A stretch of DNA of 64,000 bases from Marispirochaeta sp964554875 (GCA_964554875.1 CAZKQJ010000025.1:1-64000), one strand, 5' to 3'. Counted from the stretch's first letter, positions 52,822-62,463 are shown. A program made the numbers and translations. The notes: a model not told the origin generated them from the sequence alone.

Positions 52822-54816
52822 ATGAGTGATAAAACTGAAGAGCCTGTCGAATTTACAGACAATGAAAAACATCAGGGAAACTCCCGGGAACATCTGCTGG
52901 TAGCTGTCAGTCACAGTCCTAATTCGATTCATTTGTTAAACAGGACCCGGCAGATGGTTGAAAAAATCAATGCCAGCTGGACAGCCTTGTATGTGGAGAC
53001 CGGGATACCCCTCAGGGATGATGAGCGCGAACGGCTGCATCAGAACCTTGAACTTGCTCGCAGACTGGGTGCTGAAGTAGTACTCCTGCCTGCCGAGGAT
53101 ATAGCAGCAGAGGTGATCCATTATGCCCGGATGAAGAATATTACCCAGATAATAATCGGGAAGAGCATCCACAACTCCAGGATCTATCGTCCGCAGAAGA
53201 GAAGCATAACCCAGCGTATCATTGATGAAAGCGGAACCATTGATGTCCTTGTGGTACAGGAAAAACCGAGTAGTTATCCGGGAGGCTGGATACATCGCTT
53301 TCGTTTCCTGAATTTTACAACCCTTCCGCATCTTCTATCCTTGACTGTTGTGCTTGCTGTTACCGGCATAAACCTGATTGCCCTTCCTCTGATTGGGTAT
53401 CGTTCAGTTTCTACCATATATCTGCTTACCATTACAGCTCTCGCTTTTTTCCTTGGCAAGGCTGTCGTGTGGATTGCGCCTGCGGCAAGTGCGCTTCTCT
53501 GGAACTATCTGTTTATTCCTCCGCGGATGACCTTTACCATCGGGGAACTGGAAGATGTGTTGATGTTTGGTATGTACTTTGTAGCTGCATCGACAACGGG
53601 ATACCTGACCTCCCGTTTAAAGGCCAATGAGCGGGTCCTGGTTATGCGGGAAGAAAAAATGACCCTTCTGTACAACTTTTCCCAGAGTCTTTCGGAGAAG
53701 CAGACTATTAAGGGGATTGTCGATACCAGTCTCGACTATGTTTCCCGTTATTTCCATGCCTGGACTGTACTTTTTTTGCGACAGGAGTCCGGAATACTTG
53801 ACCGGTATCCAATAACAATCCGTGGAACGGATCTGGACGACAGGGAATATGACTGTGCAAGCTACTGTTTTGAACAGAATAAACCCTGTGGTCGGTACAC
53901 GAACAATGTTCCGGATGTTCAGTACCATTACGTACCCCTTCGTGGTCCGGGAAACACTATGGGGGTGCTTGGAATCCGGCTGGAAGATCAGAGAACCTGG
54001 ACAACGGACCAGGAGGAACTGCTGTTAACCCTTGGCAGGAATCTCGCTCTCTCCCTGGAGAGGGAAATGCTTGCCCAGGAATACCGGCGCAATATGATGA
54101 CCGCAGAATCCGAACGTCTTTCCAAGGTTTTGCTGAATACCGTTTCTCATGAGTTAAGGACCCCCTTGACAACAATAAAAGGGTCCATTACAGCCTTGAT
54201 GGATTCTTCCACGGCGGATGATTTGACTACCAGGACGGAGCTGCTCAGGGAAACCCTGATAGCTTCGGATCGTTTGAACAGTATTGTTGGAAACCTGCTG
54301 TCCATGAGCAGACTTGAGTCGGGCGTACTCCGACTGAAAAAGACCTGGAGTGATGTCAACGATCTTGTAAGTGTAGCTCTGGATCACCTGAGGGGAGAAC
54401 TGAATGATCATCCTGTGAGGATAGAGGTGCCCGAGGATCAGCCGGCGGTATTGGTCGATTTTGTTCTTATTGTTCAGGTAATCACCAATCTTTTACAGAA
54501 TGCGGCGTCTTACACTCCGGCCGGATCGCCGATCAGCATCGAGACAGCTACAGAGGAAAGGAAATTCAAGCTTGTTGTCTGTGATTCCGGTAAGGGAGTT
54601 TCTGAATCAGAATTGCCACATCTGTTTGATAAATTCTACCGGGGCAGCAATGAAGCAACCGGCGGTGTTGGTCTGGGGCTGTCCATTTGCCGCGGAATAG
54701 TGGAGGCTCATGGGGGCAGCATTGATGCTCACAACGGCAGGGAAAAAGGATTGTGCGTGAGTATTATTATTCCGGACTGTGTTGACGAAGAAAGCGGAAA
54801 CGAGGATAAGCTGTGA
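52822..54816 (+). CDS. KdpD-like sensor histidine kinase lacking the KdpD N-terminal domain
   Basis: The 664-residue protein starts with a UspA-like domain (22-146, as in the second cytoplasmic part of KdpD), then four membrane helices (about 168-260), a GAF-like region (280-410), HisKA with H443 (VSHELRTPL) and a HATPase (N box ITNLLQNA, G1 CDSGKGVS, G2 GGVGLGLSI). The N-terminal 210-residue KdpD domain with its Walker motifs is missing. E. coli KdpD senses potassium stress and phosphorylates KdpE. Here the partner regulator follows with a 4-base overlap, and the target genes look like KtrB/TrkH channels instead of kdpFABC. Confidence 0.9.
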   Translation: MSDKTEEPVEFTDNEKHQGNSREHLLVAVSHSPNSIHLLNRTRQMVEKINASWTALYVETGIPLRDDERERLHQNLELARRLGAEVVLLPAEDIAAEVIHYARMKNITQIIIGKSIHNSRIYRPQKRSITQRIIDESGTIDVLVVQEKPSSYPGGWIHRFRFLNFTTLPHLLSLTVVLAVTGINLIALPLIGYRSVSTIYLLTITALAFFLGKAVVWIAPAASALLWNYLFIPPRMTFTIGELEDVLMFGMYFVAASTTGYLTSRLKANERVLVMREEKMTLLYNFSQSLSEKQTIKGIVDTSLDYVSRYFHAWTVLFLRQESGILDRYPITIRGTDLDDREYDCASYCFEQNKPCGRYTNNVPDVQYHYVPLRGPGNTMGVLGIRLEDQRTWTTDQEELLLTLGRNLALSLEREMLAQEYRRNMMTAESERLSKVLLNTVSHELRTPLTTIKGSITALMDSSTADDLTTRTELLRETLIASDRLNSIVGNLLSMSRLESGVLRLKKTWSDVNDLVSVALDHLRGELNDHPVRIEVPEDQPAVLVDFVLIVQVITNLLQNAASYTPAGSPISIETATEERKFKLVVCDSGKGVSESELPHLFDKFYRGSNEATGGVGLGLSICRGIVEAHGGSIDAHNGREKGLCVSIIIPDCVDEESGNEDKL

Positions 54817-55487
54817 TCAGAGTTGTGGCTATCGATGACGAAGTTCAGATCAGACGTCTTTTACGGATATGTCTGGAGCGTAATGATTTCAAGGTATATG
54901 ACGCATCTGACGGGGAAGAGGGCCTCCGACAGATCCTGAATGTAAAACCCGATCTGGTTCTCCTTGATCTTGGCCTCCCGGATATGGACGGAAAAGATGT
55001 GTTGTCGTCCTTGAGAGAATGGTCCTCCATTCCCGTTATCATTCTGTCCGTTAGAAACACTGAAGATGACATTGTCGCTTTGCTGAATGCCGGTGCTGAT
55101 GACTACATGATAAAACCCTTCAATACGGGTGAATTAATTGCAAGAATTCGTGTAGCCCTGCGGCATCGAAATCCGGAACCCGCAGATCAGGTATTTTCCA
55201 CCGGCTCCTTGACAGTTGATCTGGGAAGCCGGGAGGTAAAGGTTGAAGGTGAAGAAACAAAACTTACTCCCACCGAGTACGCCCTCCTCCGTCTTTTCAT
55301 ACAGCATGCCGGCAAAGTCCTGACCCATCAGCAGATCCTGCGGGAGGTTTGGGGTCCCAACACGCAGGAAGAGTATAACTATCTACGTGTATACATAACC
55401 CAGCTGCGGAAAAAGATCGAAATCAATCCGGCACGACCGCAGCTGCTGTTGACTGAACCCGGTGTCGGCTATCGACTTAAAACATAA
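54813..55487 (+). CDS. KdpE-like OmpR-family response regulator
   Basis: A 224-residue regulator starting at GTG 54813. The receiver has D8/D9, D52 (LDLGLPDMDG), the switch Ser in ILSVRN and Lys in MIKPF; the C-terminal winged helix has the TPTEYALLRLF and YLRVYITQLRKKIE motifs. It is the obvious partner of the KdpD-like kinase. It lies 23 bases before the first channel gene. Likely targets are the promoters bearing TTAAT-N6-TTAAT. Confidence 0.93.
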   Translation: MIRVVAIDDEVQIRRLLRICLERNDFKVYDASDGEEGLRQILNVKPDLVLLDLGLPDMDGKDVLSSLREWSSIPVIILSVRNTEDDIVALLNAGADDYMIKPFNTGELIARIRVALRHRNPEPADQVFSTGSLTVDLGSREVKVEGEETKLTPTEYALLRLFIQHAGKVLTHQQILREVWGPNTQEEYNYLRVYITQLRKKIEINPARPQLLLTEPGVGYRLKT

Positions 55488-55510
55488 GCCTGCACCTGTG
55501 GAGGAATACT

Positions 55511-56863
55511 ATGCACCGACTGCTTAACTCCCAACAGTTTACCCTTCTGGCTTTCTTTATTGCAGTTATCCTGACCGGCTCCATTTTACTGGTACAGCCC
55601 GGTGCATGGAACGGTGAAGAAAGTCTGTCCTATCTGGATGCCCTTTTTACATCGACGTCTGCTGTATGTGTAACCGGTCTTATAACCGTCGACACAGCCC
55701 GGTATTCCCTCTTCGGCAAGCTCGTTATTATGGCTCTTATACAGGTCGGCGGACTCGGGATAATGAGTTTTGCCACAATTTTTCTTGTTACTCCCAGCCT
55801 CAGGCTCTCCCTGTCGCACCAGCAGATTATTCAGAAATACTATGTGGATACCGTGGAACACCGGGACCGGCATATCATTGGAAGTATTATTCTTTTTACC
55901 CTGGCAGCCGAAGCTGCAGGTGCATTGCTGCTGTATTCCCGTTTCAGTTCTCTCGAGGCTGCCGGAAAAACATTCAGTGACGGTGTATTTTTAACAGCCC
56001 TGTTTCACTCTGTTTCGGCATTCTGCAATGCGGGGTTTTCTCTATTCTCCAACAGCCTTGAAAATTACCCTGGCGACAATCTTGTTTTACTCACAGTAAT
56101 GGGGCTTATTGTCCTTGGAGGAATCGGGTTTGTCGTTTTTAACGACCTGATTTTACGCCTGCGGGGAAGAAACCGGCACCTTAGCCTTCACTCCCGGATG
56201 GTCATTATAATGACCCTGCTGCTCATAACAGGCGGGGCAATTGTTTTCTACTTTCTTGAAAATCCCGGAACTATGAGGAATTATAATGAACCTCAGAAAT
56301 GGATCAATGCTTTTTTCCAATCCGTAACAACCAGGACTGCCGGATTCAACACGATTCCTCAGGGAGAGTTAAGTTTACCCTCAAAAGTCTTTAATCTTTT
56401 CCTGATGTTTACCGGTGGTGCCCCGGGGTCAATCGCAGGCGGTGTAAAGGTAACGACCATGCTGATTGTCCTTACCGTTATTTTCCGGGGAACTTTTAAG
56501 GAAGGTAGCTTAAACTTCGGCAAGCGGCAGATTCCGGCAGAAACAGTAAGAAGTGCCCATCTGTTTATTCTGCGAGCGGTTATGCTGGTGGCCTGCGGAA
56601 GCTTTGCCCTGTCGATTTCTGAAATACTGATAGCCGGAGAAAGCTGGTCCTTCATGGATCTTCTTTTCGAAATCTTTTCCGCTTTTGGTACGGTCGGCCT
56701 TTCCACCGGAGTTACATCGACGCTTTCCTCTGCCGGTAAAATCATCATTATTTTCGTGATGTTTGCGGGCCGGGTAGGTCTTATCTCTGTGACTCTTACG
56801 CAGTCTCCCGAGAATCTGCGGCACAACATCGAGTATGTGTCGGAAAAGGTGATGATAGGTTAG
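55511..56863 (+). CDS. KtrB/TrkH-family potassium uptake channel subunit
   Basis: The 450-residue protein has about eight to ten membrane helices and four selectivity-filter loops: SAVCVTGLI, FCNAGFSL, TRTAGFNT and GTVGLSTG. The GFGT-type Gly is present in each. KtrB forms the pore and needs a KtrA ring for gating. It is coupled to the KdpD/KdpE-like pair, with GGAGGAA before ATG 55511. A KtrA gene is found three genes on. Confidence 0.92.
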   Translation: MHRLLNSQQFTLLAFFIAVILTGSILLVQPGAWNGEESLSYLDALFTSTSAVCVTGLITVDTARYSLFGKLVIMALIQVGGLGIMSFATIFLVTPSLRLSLSHQQIIQKYYVDTVEHRDRHIIGSIILFTLAAEAAGALLLYSRFSSLEAAGKTFSDGVFLTALFHSVSAFCNAGFSLFSNSLENYPGDNLVLLTVMGLIVLGGIGFVVFNDLILRLRGRNRHLSLHSRMVIIMTLLLITGGAIVFYFLENPGTMRNYNEPQKWINAFFQSVTTRTAGFNTIPQGELSLPSKVFNLFLMFTGGAPGSIAGGVKVTTMLIVLTVIFRGTFKEGSLNFGKRQIPAETVRSAHLFILRAVMLVACGSFALSISEILIAGESWSFMDLLFEIFSAFGTVGLSTGVTSTLSSAGKIIIIFVMFAGRVGLISVTLTQSPENLRHNIEYVSEKVMIG

Positions 56864-56875
56864 GACGAGCGCATA

Positions 56876-56891
56876 TTAATACTGTTTTAAT
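56876..56891 (+). promoter_or_regulatory. Second direct repeat TTAAT-N6-TTAAT
   Basis: TTAAT at 56876 and 56887, 11 bases apart, 120-135 bases before the next gene in an A/T-rich 148-base gap. It matches the element upstream of the KdpD-like gene in motif and spacing. Confidence 0.4.
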
Positions 56892-57011
56892 AAAAATCAC
56901 CGTATTGTTAACAAAAAACAAATGCTTTATGGATAAAGATTAATTCACGCCAAATATACTCCCCTTCATCTCTGCCGTATACTCAGACTGTGAGTTTAAC
57001 GGAGGGAATGA

Positions 57012-57692
57012 ATGGCCCGCATCCTTGTTGTTGAAAAGGAGCTCCAGTTACGACGTTTCCTGAGAAGGCAGTTATCCAGCCGGGGATTCAGGGTCTCGGA
57101 GGTGGAAAATACCGAGAAGGGCATAACACGAGTACGTACCCTTCATCCGTATCTTATACTCATCGATCTTGACTACAGTGAAGGTGACGATCTTGAAGCT
57201 GTCGGGATGTTCAGAAGCGGATCGTCTGCTCCCATCATATGTCTGGTCGGAAAGGAAAAGATGGATGCAATAGCGTCGATTCTGGAAGCAGGTGCCGACG
57301 ATTGTATCGTTAAACCCTTCGGCATTCGGGAATTAATCTCACGAATAGGAATCTCCCTGTGTCAGGCAATGCGTGTGTATCCGCAGACAGTTTTTAGGGC
57401 GGGAGAGCTTGTACTTGATCCCATACAAGGAACTGTTTCCGCCGGGGATACCATTAAGCACTTACAGCCTGCGGAATATACTGTTCTACGGTCTCTTATA
57501 AGGCATTCAGGAGAGGTTGTTCCCTATGACAGATTACTTTCAGAACTGGATGGTCCGGAAAGTCATAATGACCGGAACCGTTTGAGGGTATATATCAGCA
57601 AGATTAGGGATATTTTTGACGACGACTCGCATCAGGAAGAAGTACTGGTAACCGTACCAGGCGTTGGTTACCGTTTACGAAGGAGGAACTGA
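57012..57692 (+). CDS. OmpR-family response regulator with degenerate receiver
   Basis: A 226-residue regulator with a winged-helix domain (LQPAEYTVLRSL, RLRVYISKIRDIF, VPGVGYRLRR). In the receiver D52 (IDLDYSEGDD) remains and Lys is kept in IVKPF, but the acidic pair reads E8-K9 instead of DD and the switch Thr/Ser position reads Val (CLVGKE). Phosphorylation is therefore doubtful. No kinase is adjacent. GGAGGG precedes ATG 57012. It is coupled to the second channel and KtrA genes, so it probably controls potassium uptake, perhaps independent of phosphorylation. Confidence 0.88.
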   Translation: MARILVVEKELQLRRFLRRQLSSRGFRVSEVENTEKGITRVRTLHPYLILIDLDYSEGDDLEAVGMFRSGSSAPIICLVGKEKMDAIASILEAGADDCIVKPFGIRELISRIGISLCQAMRVYPQTVFRAGELVLDPIQGTVSAGDTIKHLQPAEYTVLRSLIRHSGEVVPYDRLLSELDGPESHNDRNRLRVYISKIRDIFDDDSHQEEVLVTVPGVGYRLRRRN

Positions 57693-57694
57693 CT

Positions 57695-59092
57695 ATGGAA
57701 GCTGTTCAACAGATACGGCCGGCAGTACATGGCTTGAGGAAGAATAACGGTACTGATTCTGGTGTCAGTGCCACTATAACAAATCCTGTTTTGCGGGTTC
57801 TGGTTTTTTACACTGGTTTTATCCTGGTGGGGATTACCGCCTTCACCATTTTTCCTGTTCTGGACGGAAAAGCATTATCACCTCTTGATGCCCTGTTTAC
57901 TGCTGTTTCTGCCGTTACACTGACAGGTCTGGCAACGGTTTCCCTGTCCGAGTTCAGCCCTGAAGGTCAGATGATTGTACTGTCATTGATTCAGGCCGGT
58001 GGAATCGGTTTGCTCTATTTTGCATCCCGACTGATCATTGTGCCGGGGTGTGCATCATCCAAATCGCACCATCTGATGGTCAGGGAACGCTGGAGCGAGG
58101 TAAATGAACTCACACCGAAGAATCTTCTTAGAAACATTATCCTGGGAGTTCTTTTCCTGGAATTCCTGGGAACCATGGTTCTCTATTTTCTTTTAAAAGA
58201 CCATGCTGTGGAATTTCCATTTTTATCTTCCCTCTTCCATGCTGTCTCTGCTCTGTTGAATGCCGGTTTTACAACCTTTGGTACAGGAAATCTTGAAATA
58301 CTGACTCAAGCCCCAATAGCCGGTACTCTAGGTGTTTTGATACTTCTTGGCGGTCTTGGATATGTGGTTTTAGCTGAGATCCTCCACAAAATACGGGATA
58401 AAAACCGGCAATGGAGTTTGAATGTCCCAATTTCTCTTATAGGCACACTTGTAATTATCACCCTCGGGACATCCCTCTATCTGCTGATTGACAGGAACTC
58501 CTCTACCGGTTTCTGGACCGCCCTGATGCGGACCATAAATGCACGAACAGCTGGTTTCTCCATCGTCGATCCTGCCCAGAGTACTGCTGTCGCGCGGATA
58601 CTCTCCATGCTTCTCATGTTTATCGGCGGAGCTGCCGGTTCTGTAACGGGGGGCATAAAGATAACTGCCCTTATCATGCTGTTCATGACGGCTCTGAAAG
58701 GATACGGAACAGACAGACGGATAGTTCTTTTCAGGAGAAGAATCCCTGTGGCAGCTCAGAGCAGTGCGGTACTGTTCTTTCTTCGTGTTGCCGGAATGAT
58801 GATATCTTTAATACTGCTTTTATCCCTTGCAGAAACAGTGTTCAATCCCTCCTCGGATTTCTCCTTTGGCGATCTGGTCTTCGAGGCGGTTTCCGCATTT
58901 ACAACTGCCGGATTATCAACCGGGATAACCTCATTATTATCCGCAGCGGGAAAATTCGTCATTATCGCAGCAATGCTCACCGGAAGAATAGGCTTGCTGC
59001 TGATGATTTCCAAAATGGGTAACGGAACCAGAAAAAAACCCGAAAAGTCGAATCACACCATTTATCCTGAAGGAGAGGTACTGCTCGGATGA
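57695..59092 (+). CDS. KtrB/TrkH-family potassium uptake channel subunit
   Basis: The 465-residue protein has the four pore loops SAVTLTGLA, LLNAGFTT, ARTAGFSI and FTTAGLSTG and eight or more membrane helices. It is clearly paralogous to the channel at 55511 but not a recent duplicate. It starts three bases after the regulator stop with GGAGGAA upstream and overlaps the ktrA-type gene by 4 bases, so this is the primary partner of that subunit. Confidence 0.92.
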   Translation: MEAVQQIRPAVHGLRKNNGTDSGVSATITNPVLRVLVFYTGFILVGITAFTIFPVLDGKALSPLDALFTAVSAVTLTGLATVSLSEFSPEGQMIVLSLIQAGGIGLLYFASRLIIVPGCASSKSHHLMVRERWSEVNELTPKNLLRNIILGVLFLEFLGTMVLYFLLKDHAVEFPFLSSLFHAVSALLNAGFTTFGTGNLEILTQAPIAGTLGVLILLGGLGYVVLAEILHKIRDKNRQWSLNVPISLIGTLVIITLGTSLYLLIDRNSSTGFWTALMRTINARTAGFSIVDPAQSTAVARILSMLLMFIGGAAGSVTGGIKITALIMLFMTALKGYGTDRRIVLFRRRIPVAAQSSAVLFFLRVAGMMISLILLLSLAETVFNPSSDFSFGDLVFEAVSAFTTAGLSTGITSLLSAAGKFVIIAAMLTGRIGLLLMISKMGNGTRKKPEKSNHTIYPEGEVLLG

Positions 59093-59796
59093 AACAGTTT
59101 GCAATAATAGGTCTCGGAACCTTTGGAAAACGGATGGCCGAGGAGTTTACCCAGCTGGGAATTGAATTCCTGGTTATTGATAAGGACCGGGAGTCTGTGG
59201 AACGCTACAAGCATGTGGCAGCTGCCGCTTACTGTGTCGACGCACTAAATCCGGAAGCCATTAACCGTACAGTTCCGGCAACGATTGACGGTGCGATTGT
59301 TGATCTGGGAAAGCAGATGGAAACCTCAATTCTCACCGTTAATTATCTGAAGAAAATAGGTGTGCAGCAAATAGTCGTTAAAGCAGAAAACGATGAGCAT
59401 GCTGAAATTCTGAGAATCGTCGGAGCTGACAGAATTGTCTTTCCGGAAAAAGAGGCGGCGCAGAAAATAACCCCCTCCCTGTTGTCATCCACCATTCTCA
59501 ATCTGCTGCCGGCAGGGCAGGGACTCGTAATTGCAGAAATCCGTGTACCCGACAGTATGATAGGAAGAACGATACGGGAGGTCGATGTACGTCGAAAATA
59601 CGGTGTAAACGTGGTCGGTGTACGTCACGAGGGCGATGGGGAGTATGAACTGACCTCTGTGGACTACCGTTTCCAGCCCCTTGATATTCTGTTGATTGCC
59701 GGGCAGCAGGAGCAGGTGGCAAGTTTTTCTGGTATTGCGGGGTCTGCGAAAAAGAAAACCATCAGGAATCTGTTACGTCGGCTGCAGATAGCCTGA
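59089..59796 (+). CDS. ktrA: KtrA/TrkA-type regulatory subunit
   Basis: A 235-residue cytoplasmic protein with an RCK/TrkA_N Rossmann domain (IIGLGTFGKRMAEEF, acidic IDKD at the end of beta 2) and a TrkA_C domain (IAEIRVPDSMIGRTI...). KtrA forms an octameric ring that binds ATP/ADP or NAD and gates KtrB. As the only such subunit in the island it may serve both channels. GTG/ATG overlap at 59089 (ATGA) couples it to the channel gene. Confidence 0.93.
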   Translation: MKQFAIIGLGTFGKRMAEEFTQLGIEFLVIDKDRESVERYKHVAAAAYCVDALNPEAINRTVPATIDGAIVDLGKQMETSILTVNYLKKIGVQQIVVKAENDEHAEILRIVGADRIVFPEKEAAQKITPSLLSSTILNLLPAGQGLVIAEIRVPDSMIGRTIREVDVRRKYGVNVVGVRHEGDGEYELTSVDYRFQPLDILLIAGQQEQVASFSGIAGSAKKKTIRNLLRRLQIA

Positions 59797-59797
59797 C

Positions 59798-61189
59798 TTA
59801 CCCCGGAAACTCGAGGGTATAGCGGGTACCATTGACGGAATCGACGGATACGGTTCCGTCAATCTGTTTAGTGAGCAGTTTGATCAGTTCAAGACCGAAG
59901 CCGGAAACTGCTTCAAGATCGGCAGGGGAGGGAAGTCCGACTCCATCGTCGGCATAAACAACACGAATCACCCCCCTTCTCCGGAACGCCTCTACTGCGA
60001 TTTTTCCTGAATCCCTTTCGGTAAAGGCATATTTCATGGAATTGGTAAACATTTCACTGAGCATTATTCCGATGGATGAGAGTATCTTCGTATCGATCAC
60101 AATGTCTTCGACATGGATATCGGTTTTGATATCTTTGCCCGATGAATAGTGTGTCTTCAGGTCCTCGATAAGAGAAGGAAGAAATACCCTGATACTGAGT
60201 TCGGTAAAGCTCTCAGAACGGTACAGTTTATCGTAGAGTACCATCATTCCCTGTATCCGGTTGGCCGCGTTCCGTAGAATCTCGGTACAGGATTTTTCGG
60301 TTTTCAATCTGCTTTGTATGGATAAGAGACTGCGGATGACGCCCATGTTATTCTTAATGCGGTGATGAGTCTCTTTAAGCAGGATTTCTTTTTCCTTGAG
60401 CAGGGAAGCAATCTGCTCTTCCGCCTTCTTGCGTTCCGTAATGTCCCGCGCAATGCTGAGTATTGCGTTGCGGTCACCGTATGCAACAAGGGTGGAACAT
60501 ATTTCCACCGGGATTGTATTCCCCTGTTTTGATTTATGACGTGTCTCAAATACCTGGATTTTATCCTCCGGGGCGTTATGGATAAGATCATTTATGGTCT
60601 CTTCGTTCATGGAAGCATCGATATCAACGGGTCCCATGGACCTGAGTTCTTTACGGGAATAACCCAACTGTCGCACAGCGGTTTCGTTAAATTCAAGAAA
60701 TTTTCCGTCATAGCTTATTACCCACACCGATTCATTCATGGCGTTTATTATGGTACGGTAATTTATAAATTCCCTGTTGTGTTCTTTCTCCGTTTCTATC
60801 TGATTGTTCAAGCTAAGAGCAGTCTGAATTGAGGCGATCAGAAGCTCGGCGGGGCTGTCTGTAGCGACATATCCGTAGCTTCTGATCTCCCTGGACGTGG
60901 GAATATGCTCTGCAGCTTCGGGAGGGACCATAAAGATGAGAGGTAGTTTATAATCTTCGGTAAGATTTGATGCAGCGGAGATCCCAGCCTTCCCATCTCC
61001 CAGGTACAGGTTCAGCAGGATGATATCTATTACCTTAGTCGTTTCCAGAGCATCTTCAGCCTGTGTTAAGGTACCGGAGGAAAGTACACTGAATCCGCTG
61101 TCGAGGAGGGCCGTTTTCGTTGTTTCGGCTGAGTGTGCCAGGTCGTCAACAAGGAGAATAGTTGCCTTTCCGGTGGGTATCATTCTCAT
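59798..61189 (-). CDS. Sensor histidine kinase: pseudo-receiver, PAS, HisKA_2
   Basis: In order the 463-residue protein has a receiver-like domain (ILLVDDLAHSAE), a PAS domain (NESVWVISYDGKFLEFNETA), and a HisKA_2/HWE-type kinase (LLKETHHRIKNNMGVIRSL with the His, then MFTNSMKYAF and GFGLELI). In the receiver the phosphoacceptor is Asn (LLNLYLGDG) and the conserved Lys is Thr (VATDSP), so it should not be phosphorylated. No membrane segment. ATG 61189 is taken as start; the frame extends 13 residues upstream. It converges on ktrA, one base apart. The target regulator is not identifiable. Confidence 0.88.
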   Translation of the reverse strand: MRMIPTGKATILLVDDLAHSAETTKTALLDSGFSVLSSGTLTQAEDALETTKVIDIILLNLYLGDGKAGISAASNLTEDYKLPLIFMVPPEAAEHIPTSREIRSYGYVATDSPAELLIASIQTALSLNNQIETEKEHNREFINYRTIINAMNESVWVISYDGKFLEFNETAVRQLGYSRKELRSMGPVDIDASMNEETINDLIHNAPEDKIQVFETRHKSKQGNTIPVEICSTLVAYGDRNAILSIARDITERKKAEEQIASLLKEKEILLKETHHRIKNNMGVIRSLLSIQSRLKTEKSCTEILRNAANRIQGMMVLYDKLYRSESFTELSIRVFLPSLIEDLKTHYSSGKDIKTDIHVEDIVIDTKILSSIGIMLSEMFTNSMKYAFTERDSGKIAVEAFRRRGVIRVVYADDGVGLPSPADLEAVSGFGLELIKLLTKQIDGTVSVDSVNGTRYTLEFPG

Positions 61190-61282
61190 TGGCCCTGATT
61201 GTAGGATAAATAATGATAAGAGTATCATTATTGAAGTATCCAGAAAATTATAGCATTATTTCTGAAAAAATGTACACAAAAG

Positions 61283-62422
61283 GTGATAAAATGCGAAAAG
61301 GGGATAGATGCATCTGATATGCTGCAGACAAAACAGGTTTTTCCGGATGATACTTCCTATTTTCTCCACAGACTGGAGAGCAATGTTTTTTTATATACGC
61401 GTATTCTGTTTATTCTCGGTGTGGGCAGTTTCGGGTTTCTCCTTAGGAACGCTCTCTTTTACCTTCCGCATTATTATATAGCGAGATATTATTTTTACAT
61501 TTATCTGCTTGGATGCTTAACAATACTTCCTACGCGAGCAGCAGTTTCTTCTCTGTATAAAAAACAGGATTATAAAGCTGTAAATACCTTGATCATTATC
61601 TCAGCTTCTGAAGTTTTTATATTGCTGGTGCTGCTTTCAGTATTGGATTCAGTACGGATTGTTGTCAATGAACCTTCTAATGATTACAACTTTACTGGCT
61701 ATATTTTGGGTCTTTTTATTATGGGTTTTGTACTGCGCCTGGACTCGAAGCTTACCCTGGCTGTCTATGCAGCTGGAATTAGCATTTTTCTGACACTCTA
61801 CTATTTCTATTCTCCCCGTGTTCTCTCCCTTCCGTCGGTGCTACCCTTTATCGCAGTAAACATTCTTGCCCTCTATTTTTCCTATTCCCGGGAAAAGTTC
61901 TATAAAATTCTCCATGAGGATAATACTGATTTGTTGAATCAGACATTCAGGGATAGTCTTACACAGAGTTTCAACCGCAGATATATGAAAAGAGCTGTAC
62001 ATCAGAGCTTTACCCACAAGTTAGGAGCAGGTGTTCCGTTCTGCTGCATTTTCACAGATATCGATTTTTTCAAAGATATAAACGATAAGTATGGCCATGA
62101 CGCTGGTGACATGATTCTCATTGAATTCTCAAGGATATTGCAGAATGAAACCAGGAGTATGGACTCGGTGATACGATATGGGGGTGAGGAATTTGTGATC
62201 CTTCTTTCGAACACCCGGCTGGATGAAGCAAAGGGAATTGCAGATCGTATGCGGCGCGGTATTGAGGAAACCAGTTTCTATGACAACAGAATCAGTGTAA
62301 CGGCAAGCTTTGGTGTTACAGAGGCAGCTGACAGGGATACGGAAGAAAGCATCATTCAGAGAGCGGATTCCCTTCTTTATCGGGCAAAACGGGAAGGGAG
62401 AAACAGGGTCTGTGCAGGATAG
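61283..62422 (+). CDS. Membrane diguanylate cyclase (GGDEF)
   Basis: The 379-residue protein has six predicted membrane helices (about 40-215) and a C-terminal GGDEF domain with active-site GGEEF (RYGGEEFVILLS) and an inhibitory RxxD I-site (RSMD) five residues before it. It should make cyclic-di-GMP and be product-inhibited. The start is uncertain: GTG 61283 or ATG 61319. It stands alone. Cyclic-di-GMP made here could reach the MshEN-like repeats of the CheA in this window, though that is only conjecture. Confidence 0.9.
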   Translation: MIKCEKGIDASDMLQTKQVFPDDTSYFLHRLESNVFLYTRILFILGVGSFGFLLRNALFYLPHYYIARYYFYIYLLGCLTILPTRAAVSSLYKKQDYKAVNTLIIISASEVFILLVLLSVLDSVRIVVNEPSNDYNFTGYILGLFIMGFVLRLDSKLTLAVYAAGISIFLTLYYFYSPRVLSLPSVLPFIAVNILALYFSYSREKFYKILHEDNTDLLNQTFRDSLTQSFNRRYMKRAVHQSFTHKLGAGVPFCCIFTDIDFFKDINDKYGHDAGDMILIEFSRILQNETRSMDSVIRYGGEEFVILLSNTRLDEAKGIADRMRRGIEETSFYDNRISVTASFGVTEAADRDTEESIIQRADSLLYRAKREGRNRVCAG

Positions 62423-62463
62423 TCTGGAGTACGCATATCGTCATCCGCCAGGAGAATAGTACT

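Noticed and set aside
55511..59092. The two KtrB/TrkH genes considered as a recent tandem duplication
   Set aside because: Pore loops are alike, but the sequences between them differ throughout, including length, so the copies diverged long ago or were acquired separately.
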